Origin: an uncultured Clostridium sp.
GTDB lineage: Bacteria; Bacillota; Clostridia; TANB77; CAG-508
Length of the DNA stretch: 64,000 bases
Direction of reading: 5' to 3'
Assembly (NCBI GenBank): GCA_948436975.1
Contig: CAOJJB010000004.1
Coordinates: 48,858 to 112,857 of the forward strand
Shown piece after piece: positions 34,971 to 44,306 of the stretch. Numbering within the stretch: the stretch's first letter is position 1; every line of letters starts with the position of its first letter. A program made the translations under genes and the position numbers. Under the pieces are notes generated by a model that ran no database searches, was not told where the DNA came from, and was given only the letters and a program-made list of their open reading frames with translations.

Positions 34971-35417
34971 CTATTTTATTCTAAATAATGGTTTACCATA
35001 TTCTACAGTTTCACCATCTTCTAACAATATTTCTATTATTTCTCCATCAAATTCTGATTCTATTTCATTCATTAATTTCATTGCTTCAATAATACAAAGT
35101 ATATCACCTTTTTTTACTTTTTTTCCAATTTCAACATATGGGTTAGAATTTGGTGATGGTTTTAAATAAAAAGTTCCAACCATTGGTGATTTTACTATAT
35201 TACCTTCTTTTACTATGTTTTCTTTTGGTGTATCAATTATATCTTCTATTTTAGAATTTTCTTTAACTTGTAATTTAGGGTTTTCTACTGTTTTTATAAC
35301 TTCTTTTGGTTCTTTTTTCATACTAATTTTAGTACCATCTGGAAAATCTATATCAATAGAAGTTAATTTTGAATTTCCCATATCATCCATCAATTGTTTT
35401 ATTTTTTCATATTCCAT
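34971..35417 (-). CDS. accB: Biotin carboxyl carrier protein of acetyl-CoA carboxylase
   Basis: A 148-residue protein. The N-terminal helix (1-20) is followed by a charged linker and the biotinyl domain (about 75-148), with biotinylation site [11 protein letters not shown] (Lys in AMKLM). The thumb region [19 protein letters not shown] is present. It carries carboxybiotin between AccC and AccDA. The birA gene upstream in the same operon encodes its likely modifying ligase. Confidence 0.96.
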   Translation of the reverse strand: MEYEKIKQLMDDMGNSKLTSIDIDFPDGTKISMKKEPKEVIKTVENPKLQVKENSKIEDIIDTPKENIVKEGNIVKSPMVGTFYLKPSPNSNPYVEIGKKVKKGDILCIIEAMKLMNEIESEFDGEIIEILLEDGETVEYGKPLFRIK

Positions 35418-35451
35418 AATTTTACTCCTTTCCTAAACATATGTCCAAAAT

Positions 35452-36693
35452 TTACTGAATTGGACATTTTTTTAAAATTATACTAGCATTATGTCCACCA
35501 AATCCTAATGAATTAGACATAACAATATTTATATCCTTCTTTAAACACTCATTTGGTACTATATCTAAATCACAATCTTCATCTTTTACTTTATAATTAA
35601 TTGTTGGAGGAACTATTCCATCTTCAATTGCTTTTATTGAAAATATTGCTTCTATAGCCCCTGCTGCTCCTAAAAGATGTCCTGTATTTCCTTTTGTTGA
35701 ACTAATTTTTACTTTACTACTTGCATCTCCTAAAGCTTTTTTTATAGCCATTGTTTCATACATATCATTTAAGTGTGTTGATGTACCATGTGCATTTATA
35801 TAATCAATATCTTTATCTTCTATATTTGCATCTTTTATTGCTTTTACCATAGCTCTAGCTGCTCCTTCTCCATCTGGTGATGGTGATGTAATATGGTAAC
35901 TATCAGAAGTTGCTCCATAACCAATTACTTCTGCATATATTTTTGCTCCTCTTTTTTTGGCATGTTCTAATTCTTCTAATATAAGAATTGCAGCTCCCTC
36001 TCCCATTACAAATCCACTTCTTTCTTTGTCAAATGGAATACTTGCTCTTGTTTTGTCTGTAGTATTTGATAAAGCTTTCATATTTTCAAATCCTGCAATT
36101 CCAATTTCACATATTGAAGCTTCTGTTCCACCTGCTATTATTACATCTTCTGATCCATATTTTATTGTTTTATATGCTTCTCCTATTGCATGTGTTGATG
36201 ATGCACAAGCTGTTACTATTGAAATAGATTCTCCTTTTACACCTAAGTCGATAGAAATATTTCCTGATGGCATATTAGCAATTGCCATTGGTATAAACAT
36301 TGGTGAAACTCTATTATGTCCTTTTACATAATTTATTTCACATTGTTCTTGTATAGTTTTTAAACCACCTATACCTGTACTTACAAATATTCCTACTCTT
36401 TCAAAATCAGTATTTTCTTTTGTAATGCCACTATCTTTAAAAGCTTCTCTTGATGCTACTAATGCAAATTGTGAACTTCTGTCTAATCTTTTAGTTTGTT
36501 TTAATTCAAAATATTCTAATGGATCAAACTTTTTTACTTCGCCAGCTAAGCTTGTTTTAAAATCACTTGCATCAAATAATGTAATATTGTCTATACCACA
36601 TTTTTTTTGTTTTATTCCTTCCCAAGTTTCTTTAACATTTTTTCCAATAGGATTTATAGTTCCTAATCCTGTTACTACTACTCTTCTTTCCAT
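35452..36693 (-). CDS. fabF: 3-oxoacyl-ACP synthase II
   Basis: A 413-residue condensing enzyme: VVVTGLGTINPIGKNV start, active-site Cys in SIVTACASSTHAIGEA, the two His in NAHGTSTHLND and KGNTGHLLGAAGA. It elongates acyl-ACP with malonyl-ACP. No fabH for initiation is encoded in this operon, so either a fabH lies elsewhere or priming uses another route. Placed between fabG and accB. Confidence 0.96.
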   Translation of the reverse strand: MERRVVVTGLGTINPIGKNVKETWEGIKQKKCGIDNITLFDASDFKTSLAGEVKKFDPLEYFELKQTKRLDRSSQFALVASREAFKDSGITKENTDFERVGIFVSTGIGGLKTIQEQCEINYVKGHNRVSPMFIPMAIANMPSGNISIDLGVKGESISIVTACASSTHAIGEAYKTIKYGSEDVIIAGGTEASICEIGIAGFENMKALSNTTDKTRASIPFDKERSGFVMGEGAAILILEELEHAKKRGAKIYAEVIGYGATSDSYHITSPSPDGEGAARAMVKAIKDANIEDKDIDYINAHGTSTHLNDMYETMAIKKALGDASSKVKISSTKGNTGHLLGAAGAIEAIFSIKAIEDGIVPPTINYKVKDEDCDLDIVPNECLKKDINIVMSNSLGFGGHNASIILKKCPIQ

Positions 36694-36747
36694 ATTTATT
36701 TTCCTTTCTAAATTAAGAGGTCAACTAACAATTACTTTTTTAATTTA

Positions 36748-37482
36748 CTATATTAACATACCACCATCAACATTAATAACTTGACCTGTTATATATGAAC
36801 TTTCCTCAGATACTAGAAATTTTACAACATTTGCAATATCTTCTGGTTTTCCTATTCTTTTTAATGGTATATTTTTAGATATTTCTTCTTTTATTTCATC
36901 TTTTAATCCATTTGTCATATCACTTTCAATAAATCCTGGTGCTACTGCATTTACCAAAATATTTCTCGAAGATACTTCTTTTGCTAAACTTTTAGTAAAT
37001 CCTATTATTCCAGCTTTTGAAGCAGAGTAATTTGTTTGCCCTGCATTTCCTGATACACCTACTACTGATGAAATATTTATTATCCTTCCTGAACGTGCCT
37101 TCATCATATATGATATTACGTTTTTTGTTACATTAAATGTACCTACTAAATTTACATCTATTACTTTTGTAAAATCTTCTTCTGTCATTCTAGCAAGTAA
37201 TGTATCTCTAGTTATCCCTGCATTATTTACTAATACATCTATTTTTCCAAATTTTTCTATTGCTTTTTGTGTAAAATTTTTGCAATCATCAAATATTGAA
37301 ACATCTCCCTTTACTGTTAAACATTCTACATTGTTACTTTCTATTTGATTTACTAATTCTTTTAATTCATCATTTTCTGTTCTATAATTAAGAACTATGT
37401 TGTACCCTTCTTTTGAAAGTGTAAGTGCTATTTGTTTTCCAATTCCTCTAGTAGCCCCTGTTATTAAAGCAACTTTATTCAT
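36748..37482 (-). CDS. fabG: 3-oxoacyl-ACP reductase
   Basis: A 244-residue SDR of exactly FabG type: LITGATRGIGKQIALTLSKE, NNAGITRDTLLARM, catalytic Ser in INISSVVGVSGN, Tyr and Lys in YSASKAGIIGFTKSLA, and the C-terminal YITGQVINVDGGM. It reduces 3-oxoacyl-ACP with NADPH. Operon position between fabD and fabF confirms its function, unlike the similar SDR at 6654-7400. Confidence 0.96.
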   Translation of the reverse strand: MNKVALITGATRGIGKQIALTLSKEGYNIVLNYRTENDELKELVNQIESNNVECLTVKGDVSIFDDCKNFTQKAIEKFGKIDVLVNNAGITRDTLLARMTEEDFTKVIDVNLVGTFNVTKNVISYMMKARSGRIINISSVVGVSGNAGQTNYSASKAGIIGFTKSLAKEVSSRNILVNAVAPGFIESDMTNGLKDEIKEEISKNIPLKRIGKPEDIANVVKFLVSEESSYITGQVINVDGGMLI

Positions 37483-37485
37483 AAT

Positions 37486-38424
37486 CTATTCTCCCTTTTT
37501 TATAAAATTTATTGTATTTTCAAGTGTTTCCACATTATTAATGTTTAAAACATTTATATTTTTTTGTGTTGGTATTCTTTTTACAAATCCTGATAGCGTT
37601 TTTCCTGGTCCGATTTCTATAAAAGTATCTACTCCACTTTGTATCATATTTTCTAATCCACTAGAAAATCTAACTGGACTAATAATATGTTTTGCTAATA
37701 TATCTTTTATATTATCATTTTGGTTATATATTGTACCATCTAGATTTTTTACTACTGGTGTTTCAAATTTATTTATTTTTAAAGTGTCTAAATCTTTTCT
37801 TAAAGCATTAGATGCTTCAATTAATTTTTCTGTATGAAATGGTCCAGAAGTATTCAAAATTCTTACTTTCTTTGCTCCTAATTCTTTTGCTATTTCTTCA
37901 GCTTCTTCAATTCCCTGCTTATCTCCTGAAATTGCTATTTGTCCTGGACAATTAAAATTAACTGGTGTAACAAATCCTTTTGTGATCTTTTTGCAAACTT
38001 CATGTACTTGTTCTTCATTCATACCAAGAATAGCTGCCATTTTCCATTCTCCAGCTGGTACTAAATTTTGCATATATTCTCCTCTACTTTTTACTAAACT
38101 CACTCCATCTTCAAAAGTTATTGCTTTACTATAAATTAAAGCAGAGTATTCTCCTAAACTAAGCCCACTTGAAATTTCAGCTTTTATATTTTCTTTTTCT
38201 AACAGTTTTAATATAGCTAAACTCATTGTTAAAATACAAATTTGTGTATTTTTTGTTTGATTTAAATCTTCTTCTAATTCAAAAGTAATTCTAGCAACAT
38301 CAATTCCTGTTATTTTTTTTACATCGTCATAAACTTTTTTTACTTCTTCATACTTTTCATATAAATCTTTCCCCATTTTAACTGTTTGAGAACCTTGACC
38401 AGGAAATAGAAATCCTATTTTCAT
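37486..38424 (-). CDS. fabD: Malonyl-CoA:ACP transacylase
   Basis: A 312-residue transacylase with the opening FLFPGQGSQTVKMGKDL, nucleophile Ser in SSGLSLGEYSAL, and the catalytic His in NTSGPFHTEKL. It loads malonyl groups on acyl carrier protein. It overlaps the end of birA by one base and is followed three bases later by fabG. No acpP gene is found in the operon. Confidence 0.95.
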   Translation of the reverse strand: MKIGFLFPGQGSQTVKMGKDLYEKYEEVKKVYDDVKKITGIDVARITFELEEDLNQTKNTQICILTMSLAILKLLEKENIKAEISSGLSLGEYSALIYSKAITFEDGVSLVKSRGEYMQNLVPAGEWKMAAILGMNEEQVHEVCKKITKGFVTPVNFNCPGQIAISGDKQGIEEAEEIAKELGAKKVRILNTSGPFHTEKLIEASNALRKDLDTLKINKFETPVVKNLDGTIYNQNDNIKDILAKHIISPVRFSSGLENMIQSGVDTFIEIGPGKTLSGFVKRIPTQKNINVLNINNVETLENTINFIKKGE

Positions 38425-38996
38425 TAATTATCACCTATCCTTTTAATAATTTTTTCTTCAAATACATTACAAAACTCTACTATAATATCATTGTTATTTA
38501 CTGTTATTCCAAATTCTTTTTTTATAGATGAAGCAATTTCATTTATATCCTTTGTGAAATAAGTTTTATTTGTATTAATCCCTATTCCTACAACAATATA
38601 TTTTACAATTTCTCCAATCAATTTTGTTTGACATAAGATGCCACCAATTTTTCTATTCTTAAAAACTATATCATTTGGTTTTTTTATTTGAAGTTCTATA
38701 TTATATAGCTTCTTAATAACTTGTATAATTGTTTCAGCAATTTCAATTGTTATTCCATCTAATTTACATATATTACAATCTGTTTGTATGAAAAATGAAA
38801 AAGCAATATCATTTTCTTGATCAGTGTGCCAAATTCTTCCATGTGTACCAATTCCATTTGTTTGTATATTTGCTGAAATTATTGTGCCATTACTAATATT
38901 ATTATTTTCAATTCTTCTCCAAATTTCTAATTGTGTAGAATCTATTTCTTTGTAATTTTTAAATTCTTTTCCTAAAAACTTAGTATTTAAATTCAT
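38424..38996 (-). CDS. birA: Biotin-[acetyl-CoA-carboxylase] ligase, catalytic domain only
   Basis: A 190-residue ligase. It has the family markers STQLEIWRRIENN at the start, TNGIGTHGRIWH (biotinoyl-AMP loop, a variant of GRGRxGR), KPNDIVFKNRKIGGIL and VVGIGINTN. It lacks the N-terminal helix-turn-helix and shows little of the usual C-terminal domain, so it modifies AccB but probably does not regulate biotin genes. It is encoded in the operon of its substrate, 2 bases after the acyl ligase gene. Confidence 0.92.
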   Translation of the reverse strand: MNLNTKFLGKEFKNYKEIDSTQLEIWRRIENNNISNGTIISANIQTNGIGTHGRIWHTDQENDIAFSFFIQTDCNICKLDGITIEIAETIIQVIKKLYNIELQIKKPNDIVFKNRKIGGILCQTKLIGEIVKYIVVGIGINTNKTYFTKDINEIASSIKKEFGITVNNNDIIVEFCNVFEEKIIKRIGDN

Positions 38997-38997
38997 T

Positions 38998-40719
38998 TTA
39001 TTCCTTTTCTTTTTTTAGTATTTCTTCTAAATTTTTTTCTCTTTTTATTTTATTAGTAGTTGTTTTTATTAATGGTTCTTTAGTTAAAATTAATCCTCTT
39101 ATAGCCTTATACTTTGGCATAGTCTGATTTATTTCTTTTATTCTTTCATTTATTTTTTGATAAATATTTTCTTCACCTTTAACTTTATATACATTTTCAG
39201 CAATTTCTTCATTATATACTACTTTTACAAATATCTTAATATCATTTTTATCTTCTGACATCTGCTTTCCAAAAATAAATGATTCTTCTACACCTTCAAT
39301 TCTATTTACCAAGTTTTCCATTTCTTCTGGAAAAATATTTTTACCATTTTTTAATACTATTACACTTTTTTTTCTTCCACAGATAAATATATATCCTTCG
39401 TCATCTATTTTAGCTAAATCTCCTGTATAAAACCAATCATCAACTATTGCATCTTTTGTTGCTTTTTTATTTTCATAATATCCTAACATTATACTAGGGC
39501 CTTTTACAATAAGTTCTCCTATTCCTGTCTTATCAACATTTACTAATTTTGCTTCTACATTTGGAACTGTTTTTCCTATTGAACCTACTTTATAATATTT
39601 TTTATTTCCAATTGCTACTACAGGTGAAGTTTCAGTCAGACCATATCCCTGCACTAAATTTAATCCTAATAATCTAAATTTGTTTTCTATGGTACTATCT
39701 AAACTTGCTGCTCCACTTATCATTATTTTTATGTTTCCACCTAACATATCATGTATTGTTTTAAAAGCTTTCTTTTTTTCTTCCATAGAACAATCTTTGT
39801 ATTGTTCTTCTTTTTGAAGAATTTCTTCAATTTTTCCTTCTTTCTCTAATTGTTTTCTTATACTTTTAAAAATTCTTTCATATATTGCTGGTACTGATGC
39901 CATAACAGATATTTTGTATTCTTTCATATTTTCTACAATATGTCTTATACCATCACAAAATACTGTTTGTGCCCCACAATATAATGAAAACAAAAACCCA
40001 ACTGTACATTCAAAAACATGATGTAAAGGTAAGAAAGATAAAAATATATCATCAGAACTAACATCTAAAACTGATGCTATATCCATTAAATTTGAACATA
40101 TATTCTTATGTGATAAAGATACAATTTTAGATTGTGATGTAGTACCTGATGTAAATAACATTATATTCATTTTTTCATTATCTATTTTTGCATCTATAAA
40201 CTCCTTATTTCCTAATTTTATTAATTTTTTTCCTTTTTCTATTAATTCTAATTCTGAATATATTCCTTCTTTATGTTCTAATAAATCCATTGATATTAAA
40301 TGTTTTAACTTTCCTATACCTTCACATTTTATACTTTTTAATATATCTTCATACTTTTTAGAATAGAATATTGCTTCAACTCCTGATCGTTCTATTAATG
40401 TTCTTAATTCATTCTCTGGTAATGATTTATCTAGTGGTACTACTATTCCAGTTCCACATACTATTGAAAGATATGCTATTTCCCATTCATATCTGTTTTC
40501 TCCTATAACTGCTATTCTTTTGTTTTTTAATCCTATGTTTATTAAAGCTGTTCCTAATGCATCTATCATTTCTCTTACTTCTTTATGAGATATTTTTTTA
40601 TATTTTTTATCTTCAATTTTTATTTTATATGCAATTCTATCTGCATATTTTTTACCAGATTTATTTAACATGTCTTTTAAATCTGTTATTTGCATAATTT
40701 CATATAATTTTTTACTCAT
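38998..40719 (-). CDS. Long-chain acyl-CoA/ACP synthetase-like AMP-forming ligase
   Basis: A 573-residue ANL-family enzyme. The P-loop is MLFTSGTTSQSKIVSLSHKN, A5 motif LVQGYGLTETSPVVAIGN, A7 DDWFYTGDLAKIDDEGYIFI and A8 GRKKSVIVLKNGKNIFPEE, with a C-terminal Lys in TTTNKIKREK. It activates a fatty acid to acyl-AMP and then to CoA or ACP. As the first gene of the fatty-acid synthesis operon, it may feed exogenous acids into elongation, like acyl-ACP synthetases, but CoA use cannot be excluded. The promoter carries a palindrome over the -10. Confidence 0.88.
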   Translation of the reverse strand: MSKKLYEIMQITDLKDMLNKSGKKYADRIAYKIKIEDKKYKKISHKEVREMIDALGTALINIGLKNKRIAVIGENRYEWEIAYLSIVCGTGIVVPLDKSLPENELRTLIERSGVEAIFYSKKYEDILKSIKCEGIGKLKHLISMDLLEHKEGIYSELELIEKGKKLIKLGNKEFIDAKIDNEKMNIMLFTSGTTSQSKIVSLSHKNICSNLMDIASVLDVSSDDIFLSFLPLHHVFECTVGFLFSLYCGAQTVFCDGIRHIVENMKEYKISVMASVPAIYERIFKSIRKQLEKEGKIEEILQKEEQYKDCSMEEKKKAFKTIHDMLGGNIKIMISGAASLDSTIENKFRLLGLNLVQGYGLTETSPVVAIGNKKYYKVGSIGKTVPNVEAKLVNVDKTGIGELIVKGPSIMLGYYENKKATKDAIVDDWFYTGDLAKIDDEGYIFICGRKKSVIVLKNGKNIFPEEMENLVNRIEGVEESFIFGKQMSEDKNDIKIFVKVVYNEEIAENVYKVKGEENIYQKINERIKEINQTMPKYKAIRGLILTKEPLIKTTTNKIKREKNLEEILKKEKE

Positions 40720-40766
40720 TTTTCTCTCCTACTATACATTTATATCATATTTTTGTTTTTTTATCT

Positions 40767-40810
40767 TTATACTGGTAGGTCAGTATAAAAAACTTTTGTT
40801 TTAAGAACAA
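40767..40810 (-). promoter_or_regulatory. Fatty-acid operon promoter and palindromic operator
   Basis: Minus-strand -35 TTGTTC (complement of 40805-40810) and -10 TATACT (complement of 40782-40787) with a 17-base spacer. The -10 lies in the palindrome 40767-40788 (arms TTATACTG / CAGTATAA, centre GTAGGT), of the kind bound by TetR-family lipid regulators. The -35 bases belong to the outer end of repeat copy B. Confidence 0.55.
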
Positions 40811-40965
40811 TAGTGGACAATATATAATCTGTAAAAGACAAAACTATATTGTATTGTCCACGTCATTGTTCAAAGCGCCAAATTTATGAAATAAATTTGT
40901 GTGCAAATGTTGGCGTAAGCCTTTATTTAATAGGAAGTCCAAAGGACTATCCTATTAAATAAAAA
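40804..40965. repeat. 162-bp structured intergenic repeat, copy B
   Basis: Same length and hairpins as copy A at 23365-23526, with five substitutions. Four fall in loops, a bulge or between stems. The fifth (T to C at 40952) changes a G-T pair of hairpin 3 to G-C, so pairing is kept. The orientation relative to the downstream minus-strand operon is the same as for copy A. The 375-base region 40720-41094 contains only the promoter/operator, this repeat and a terminator. Confidence 0.9.
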
Positions 40966-41032
40966 TAAAAGTTTTTAATTTATAGTACAAACATAAAAGC
41001 AACTTTGCTGTTATATAAAAATCTACAAAAAA

Positions 41033-41068
41033 AAAAGTATAGCATTTATTTAAATCTATACTTTTTTA
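41033..41068 (-). terminator. Hairpin terminator of the signal peptidase-like gene
   Basis: AAAAGTATAG / CTATACTTTT with a 13-base loop and A/T runs on both sides, about 27 bases after the stop at 41095. Confidence 0.7.
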
Positions 41069-41094
41069 ATTTTTGTATTTTTATATTTTAAGTT

Positions 41095-41734
41095 CTAAAT
41101 TATTTTAGTATTAGCTATTTTATCCAAAAATTCCTTTTCATAATGTTCATTAAAAACTATTCTCTTTTCTCTTCTTAAATCTGATTTTAGTTTCTTATAT
41201 CTATATTCTACATACATTGAATATATTAATAATATTACATATGCTATTACAATTCTGTCTTGAAGAATTAAAACCATTTGTCCAATTTTTGGTATTTTAT
41301 AAATATAAATTCCTTCTATATCTTCATATTTTATTGATATAGAATTTTGATTGCTACTATTATTAGCATTTGTAATAACCTTTTTTCCTTGATTTGTATC
41401 CTCAATTTCTATTACTTTTTGTGTAACAACACTATTTCCCCTTTTAAACGCTATTATATCATTTGTTTTTACATTATTGATGTCTGAAACTTTTTTTAAA
41501 AGAACTATATCTCCGTTTTTCTAAATCTGGTTTCATACTTTCTGATTTCATAACATATGCTTTTATTCCAAAAAGAGCTGGAAAATCATTAGGATTTATA
41601 ATAGATTTAATCATTATAAAAATGTTATATGCAATTATAGGTAGTAATATTATACATATAATTTTAGTTATTATTTTTATTATATTACAACGCTTTAATT
41701 TCTTTTTTAATTTCTCTTCATTTGTAAGTTCCAT
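41095..41734 (-). CDS. SipW-like signal peptidase I requiring a +1 frameshift at CGG
   Basis: Two overlapping frames make one 212-residue protein. Codons 1-73 (ATG at 41734) give a cytoplasmic start, a membrane helix (about 18-42) and the nucleophile motif KSESMKPDLEK. Codon 74 is CGG (41513-41515); in frame it leads to a stop 12 codons later (41474). Skipping the C gives GGA and continues with GDIVLLKKVSDINN, the expected signal peptidase box, to a C-terminal helix and TAA at 41095. In the aligned SipW position VTHRI this protein reads VTQKV, and the later GD is also changed, so the usual catalytic His and Asp seem missing. It is either a programmed-frameshift gene of altered chemistry or a decaying paralogue. 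Confidence 0.8.
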
Positions 41735-41906
41735 TTTTACCCCCTCTTAATACACACAGATTAATATTTATTTTAAATTATATCATATATTTTTCGAATA
41801 CTATTTATTGTAACCTGTTTTTTACATAAACTTAATATTTGTCATTTTTTGTAAAAAAATACATAATATGATAAAATAATATAAATTATTAGTATAAGGA
41901 GTTTTT

Positions 41907-42803
41907 ATGATTTTAAAATATAAAGTTATTGATAACAAATATTGTAATATTAAAGAAGTTTTAAAATCTTATTTTTCAATTTCTGATAGATTATTAACTA
42001 AATTAAAAAAAAATAATAAAATTTATTTGAATAATAAAGTAACATATGTTAATTGTAAAATTAAAATTGAAGATTTAATTTCAATTGACTTAAATTTTAA
42101 TGAAAAAAGTAATAATATTTTTCCTACAAAAATGAATTTGGATATTTTATTTGAAGATGATAGTTTTTTAATTATAAATAAACCTTTTAATATTCCTGTA
42201 CACCCTTCAATATTACATTTTAATAATAGTCTTTCAAATGGTGTTCAATATTATTTTGAAGAAAATAATATTACTACAAAAATAAGACCTGTAAACAGAT
42301 TAGATAAAGATACTTCTGGAATTGTTATTTTTGCTAAAAACGAATATATTCAAGAATGTCTTATTAGACAAATGAAAAATAACATTTTCAAAAAAGAATA
42401 CTATGCAATTTTAGAAGGACATATTCAAAATGCATCTCAAACAATAAATGCTCCTATTGCTAGAAAAGCTGGTTCTATAATCGAAAGAGAAGTAAATGAT
42501 AATGGCACTATTTCTATAACACATATAAATTTGATTAAAAATTTTAAGGTAAATTTTAACAAATTTTCTTTTGTACATATAACTTTGGAAACAGGACGAA
42601 CTCATCAAATTAGAGTTCATTCAAAATATATATGTCATCCTATTTTAGGAGATACGCTTTATGGTAATCCTTCTAATTTGATATCAAGACAAGCTTTGCA
42701 TGCTTATAAAGTAACTTTTATTCATCCTATAACCAAAAAGCATATTATAATTGAGGCTTGCTTACCAAATGATATGAAATCAATTTTGGATAGCACAATT
42801 TAA
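41907..42803 (+). CDS. RluA-family pseudouridine synthase
   Basis: A 298-residue enzyme. The N-terminal S4-like RNA-binding part (about 10-70) is followed by the catalytic domain with RPVNRLDKDTSGIVIFAKN, whose Asp is the nucleophile, and TLETGRTHQIRVH. The usual HRLD is NRLD here, a tolerated variant. It isomerises uridines in rRNA or tRNA; which ones cannot be told. An AAGGAG ribosome site precedes the ATG by 6 bases. Convergent with clpX. Confidence 0.9.
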   Translation: MILKYKVIDNKYCNIKEVLKSYFSISDRLLTKLKKNNKIYLNNKVTYVNCKIKIEDLISIDLNFNEKSNNIFPTKMNLDILFEDDSFLIINKPFNIPVHPSILHFNNSLSNGVQYYFEENNITTKIRPVNRLDKDTSGIVIFAKNEYIQECLIRQMKNNIFKKEYYAILEGHIQNASQTINAPIARKAGSIIEREVNDNGTISITHINLIKNFKVNFNKFSFVHITLETGRTHQIRVHSKYICHPILGDTLYGNPSNLISRQALHAYKVTFIHPITKKHIIIEACLPNDMKSILDSTI

Positions 42804-42908
42804 CAATTATAAAAATCTTTTACAGTAAATACATATTTTTTTACTATTTGCACATATTATTATTATATTAATGATGCACATTAAAAATTGTTTTTGTTTT
42901 TAAACACA

Positions 42909-42933
42909 AAAAAACCCTCTAATGAGGGTTTTT
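42909..42933. terminator. Bidirectional terminator between rluA-like gene and clpX
   Basis: AAAAACCCTC / GAGGGTTTTT hairpin with a 4-base loop and flanking A and T runs, between convergent genes. Confidence 0.9.
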
Positions 42934-42956
42934 ATTGCTTTAACTTATTATTTTAT

Positions 42957-44255
42957 TTATGCTGTTTCTTCCTTTTTAGAATTCTTTGTTTTTTTTCTGT
43001 TTTTTGGAAGTTCTCTTTTTTTGTTTTCATCTATTATAATTTCTGGCTCTGATTTATTAATAACAGTTTCTTTTGTTATTATACATTTTGATATTTTTTC
43101 ATTAGAAGGAATATCATACATTATGTCCCTCATTATTTCTTCTATAATAGAACGTAGCCCTCTCGCTCCTGTATTTCTTTCGATTGCTTTATCTACTATT
43201 GATTCTAATGCTGTTTTGTCGAATTCTAATTCTACGCCATCTAACTCAAATAGCTTTTTATATTGCTTTGTTAAAGCATTTTTTGGCTTTGTTACTATAT
43301 CTATTAGAGCTTCTCTAGTAAGTCCTTCTAAAGTTGCTACAATTGGTAACCTTCCTACGAATTCTGGTATTAAACCAAATTTTAATAGATCTTGTGGTAA
43401 TAATTCTTTAAATATTTCTGTTTTATTTATATCTGTTTTACTTTCAATTTTTGCCCCAAAACCAATAGTTTTTTTACCAACTCTGTCTTTTATAATGTTT
43501 TCTAATCCTTCAAATGCTCCTCCACAAATAAACAATATATTTGAAGTATCTATTTGTATGAATTCTTGATGAGGATGTTTTCGTCCTCCTTGTGGTGGAA
43601 CAGATGCAACTGTTCCTTCAACAATTTTAAGTAGTGCTTGTTGAACTCCTTCTCCACTAACATCTCTAGTTATAGAAGGATTTTCAGATTTTCTTGTTAT
43701 TTTATCTATTTCATCTATATATATAATTCCTTTTTGAGCCTTTTCTATATCATAATCAGCTGATTGTATAAGTTTTAAGAGAATATTTTCAACATCTTCT
43801 CCAACATATCCTGCTTCTGTAAGTGTAGTTGCATCTGCTATTGCAAATGGAACGTCTAATATTTTGGCTAATGTTTGAGCTAATAAGGTTTTTCCACATC
43901 CTGTTGGTCCTAATAATAATATATTGCTTTTTTGTATTTCAATATCTTTTATTAGTTCTTTGTTATTTACTCTTTTATAATGATTATACACTGCTACTGA
44001 TAAAGTTTTTTTTGCTTCTTCTTGCCCTATAACATAATCATCTAAAACTTTTTTTATTTCTGCTGGTATTAGCATTTCTACTGGTTCTGATTTTGTTTCT
44101 GTTGTTTCATATATTTCTTCATCTATAATATCTTGACATAAAGATATACATTCATCACATATATATACCCCTGGTCCTGCAATTATCTTCTTTACTACTT
44201 CTTGTGGTTTTCCACAAAAAGAACATTTTACTATTCTTTCTTGATTTTTAGACAT
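42957..44255 (-). CDS. clpX: ATP-dependent Clp protease ATP-binding subunit ClpX
   Basis: A 432-residue AAA+ unfoldase. N-terminal zinc finger CSFCGKPQ...CDECISLC (11-39), Walker [19 protein letters not shown], Walker [12 protein letters not shown], sensor residues and GAR motif ([15 protein letters not shown]). The IGF loop that docks on ClpP is TIGFGAKI. It has a Lys-rich C-terminal tail. It delivers unfolded proteins to ClpP, encoded 51 bases upstream. Confidence 0.97.
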   Translation of the reverse strand: MSKNQERIVKCSFCGKPQEVVKKIIAGPGVYICDECISLCQDIIDEEIYETTETKSEPVEMLIPAEIKKVLDDYVIGQEEAKKTLSVAVYNHYKRVNNKELIKDIEIQKSNILLLGPTGCGKTLLAQTLAKILDVPFAIADATTLTEAGYVGEDVENILLKLIQSADYDIEKAQKGIIYIDEIDKITRKSENPSITRDVSGEGVQQALLKIVEGTVASVPPQGGRKHPHQEFIQIDTSNILFICGGAFEGLENIIKDRVGKKTIGFGAKIESKTDINKTEIFKELLPQDLLKFGLIPEFVGRLPIVATLEGLTREALIDIVTKPKNALTKQYKKLFELDGVELEFDKTALESIVDKAIERNTGARGLRSIIEEIMRDIMYDIPSNEKISKCIITKETVINKSEPEIIIDENKKRELPKNRKKTKNSKKEETA

Positions 44256-44306
44256 TTAAGGTTTCCTTTTATGTTTTATTTAGATTTTTGGAAAATCTAT
44301 AAACCT

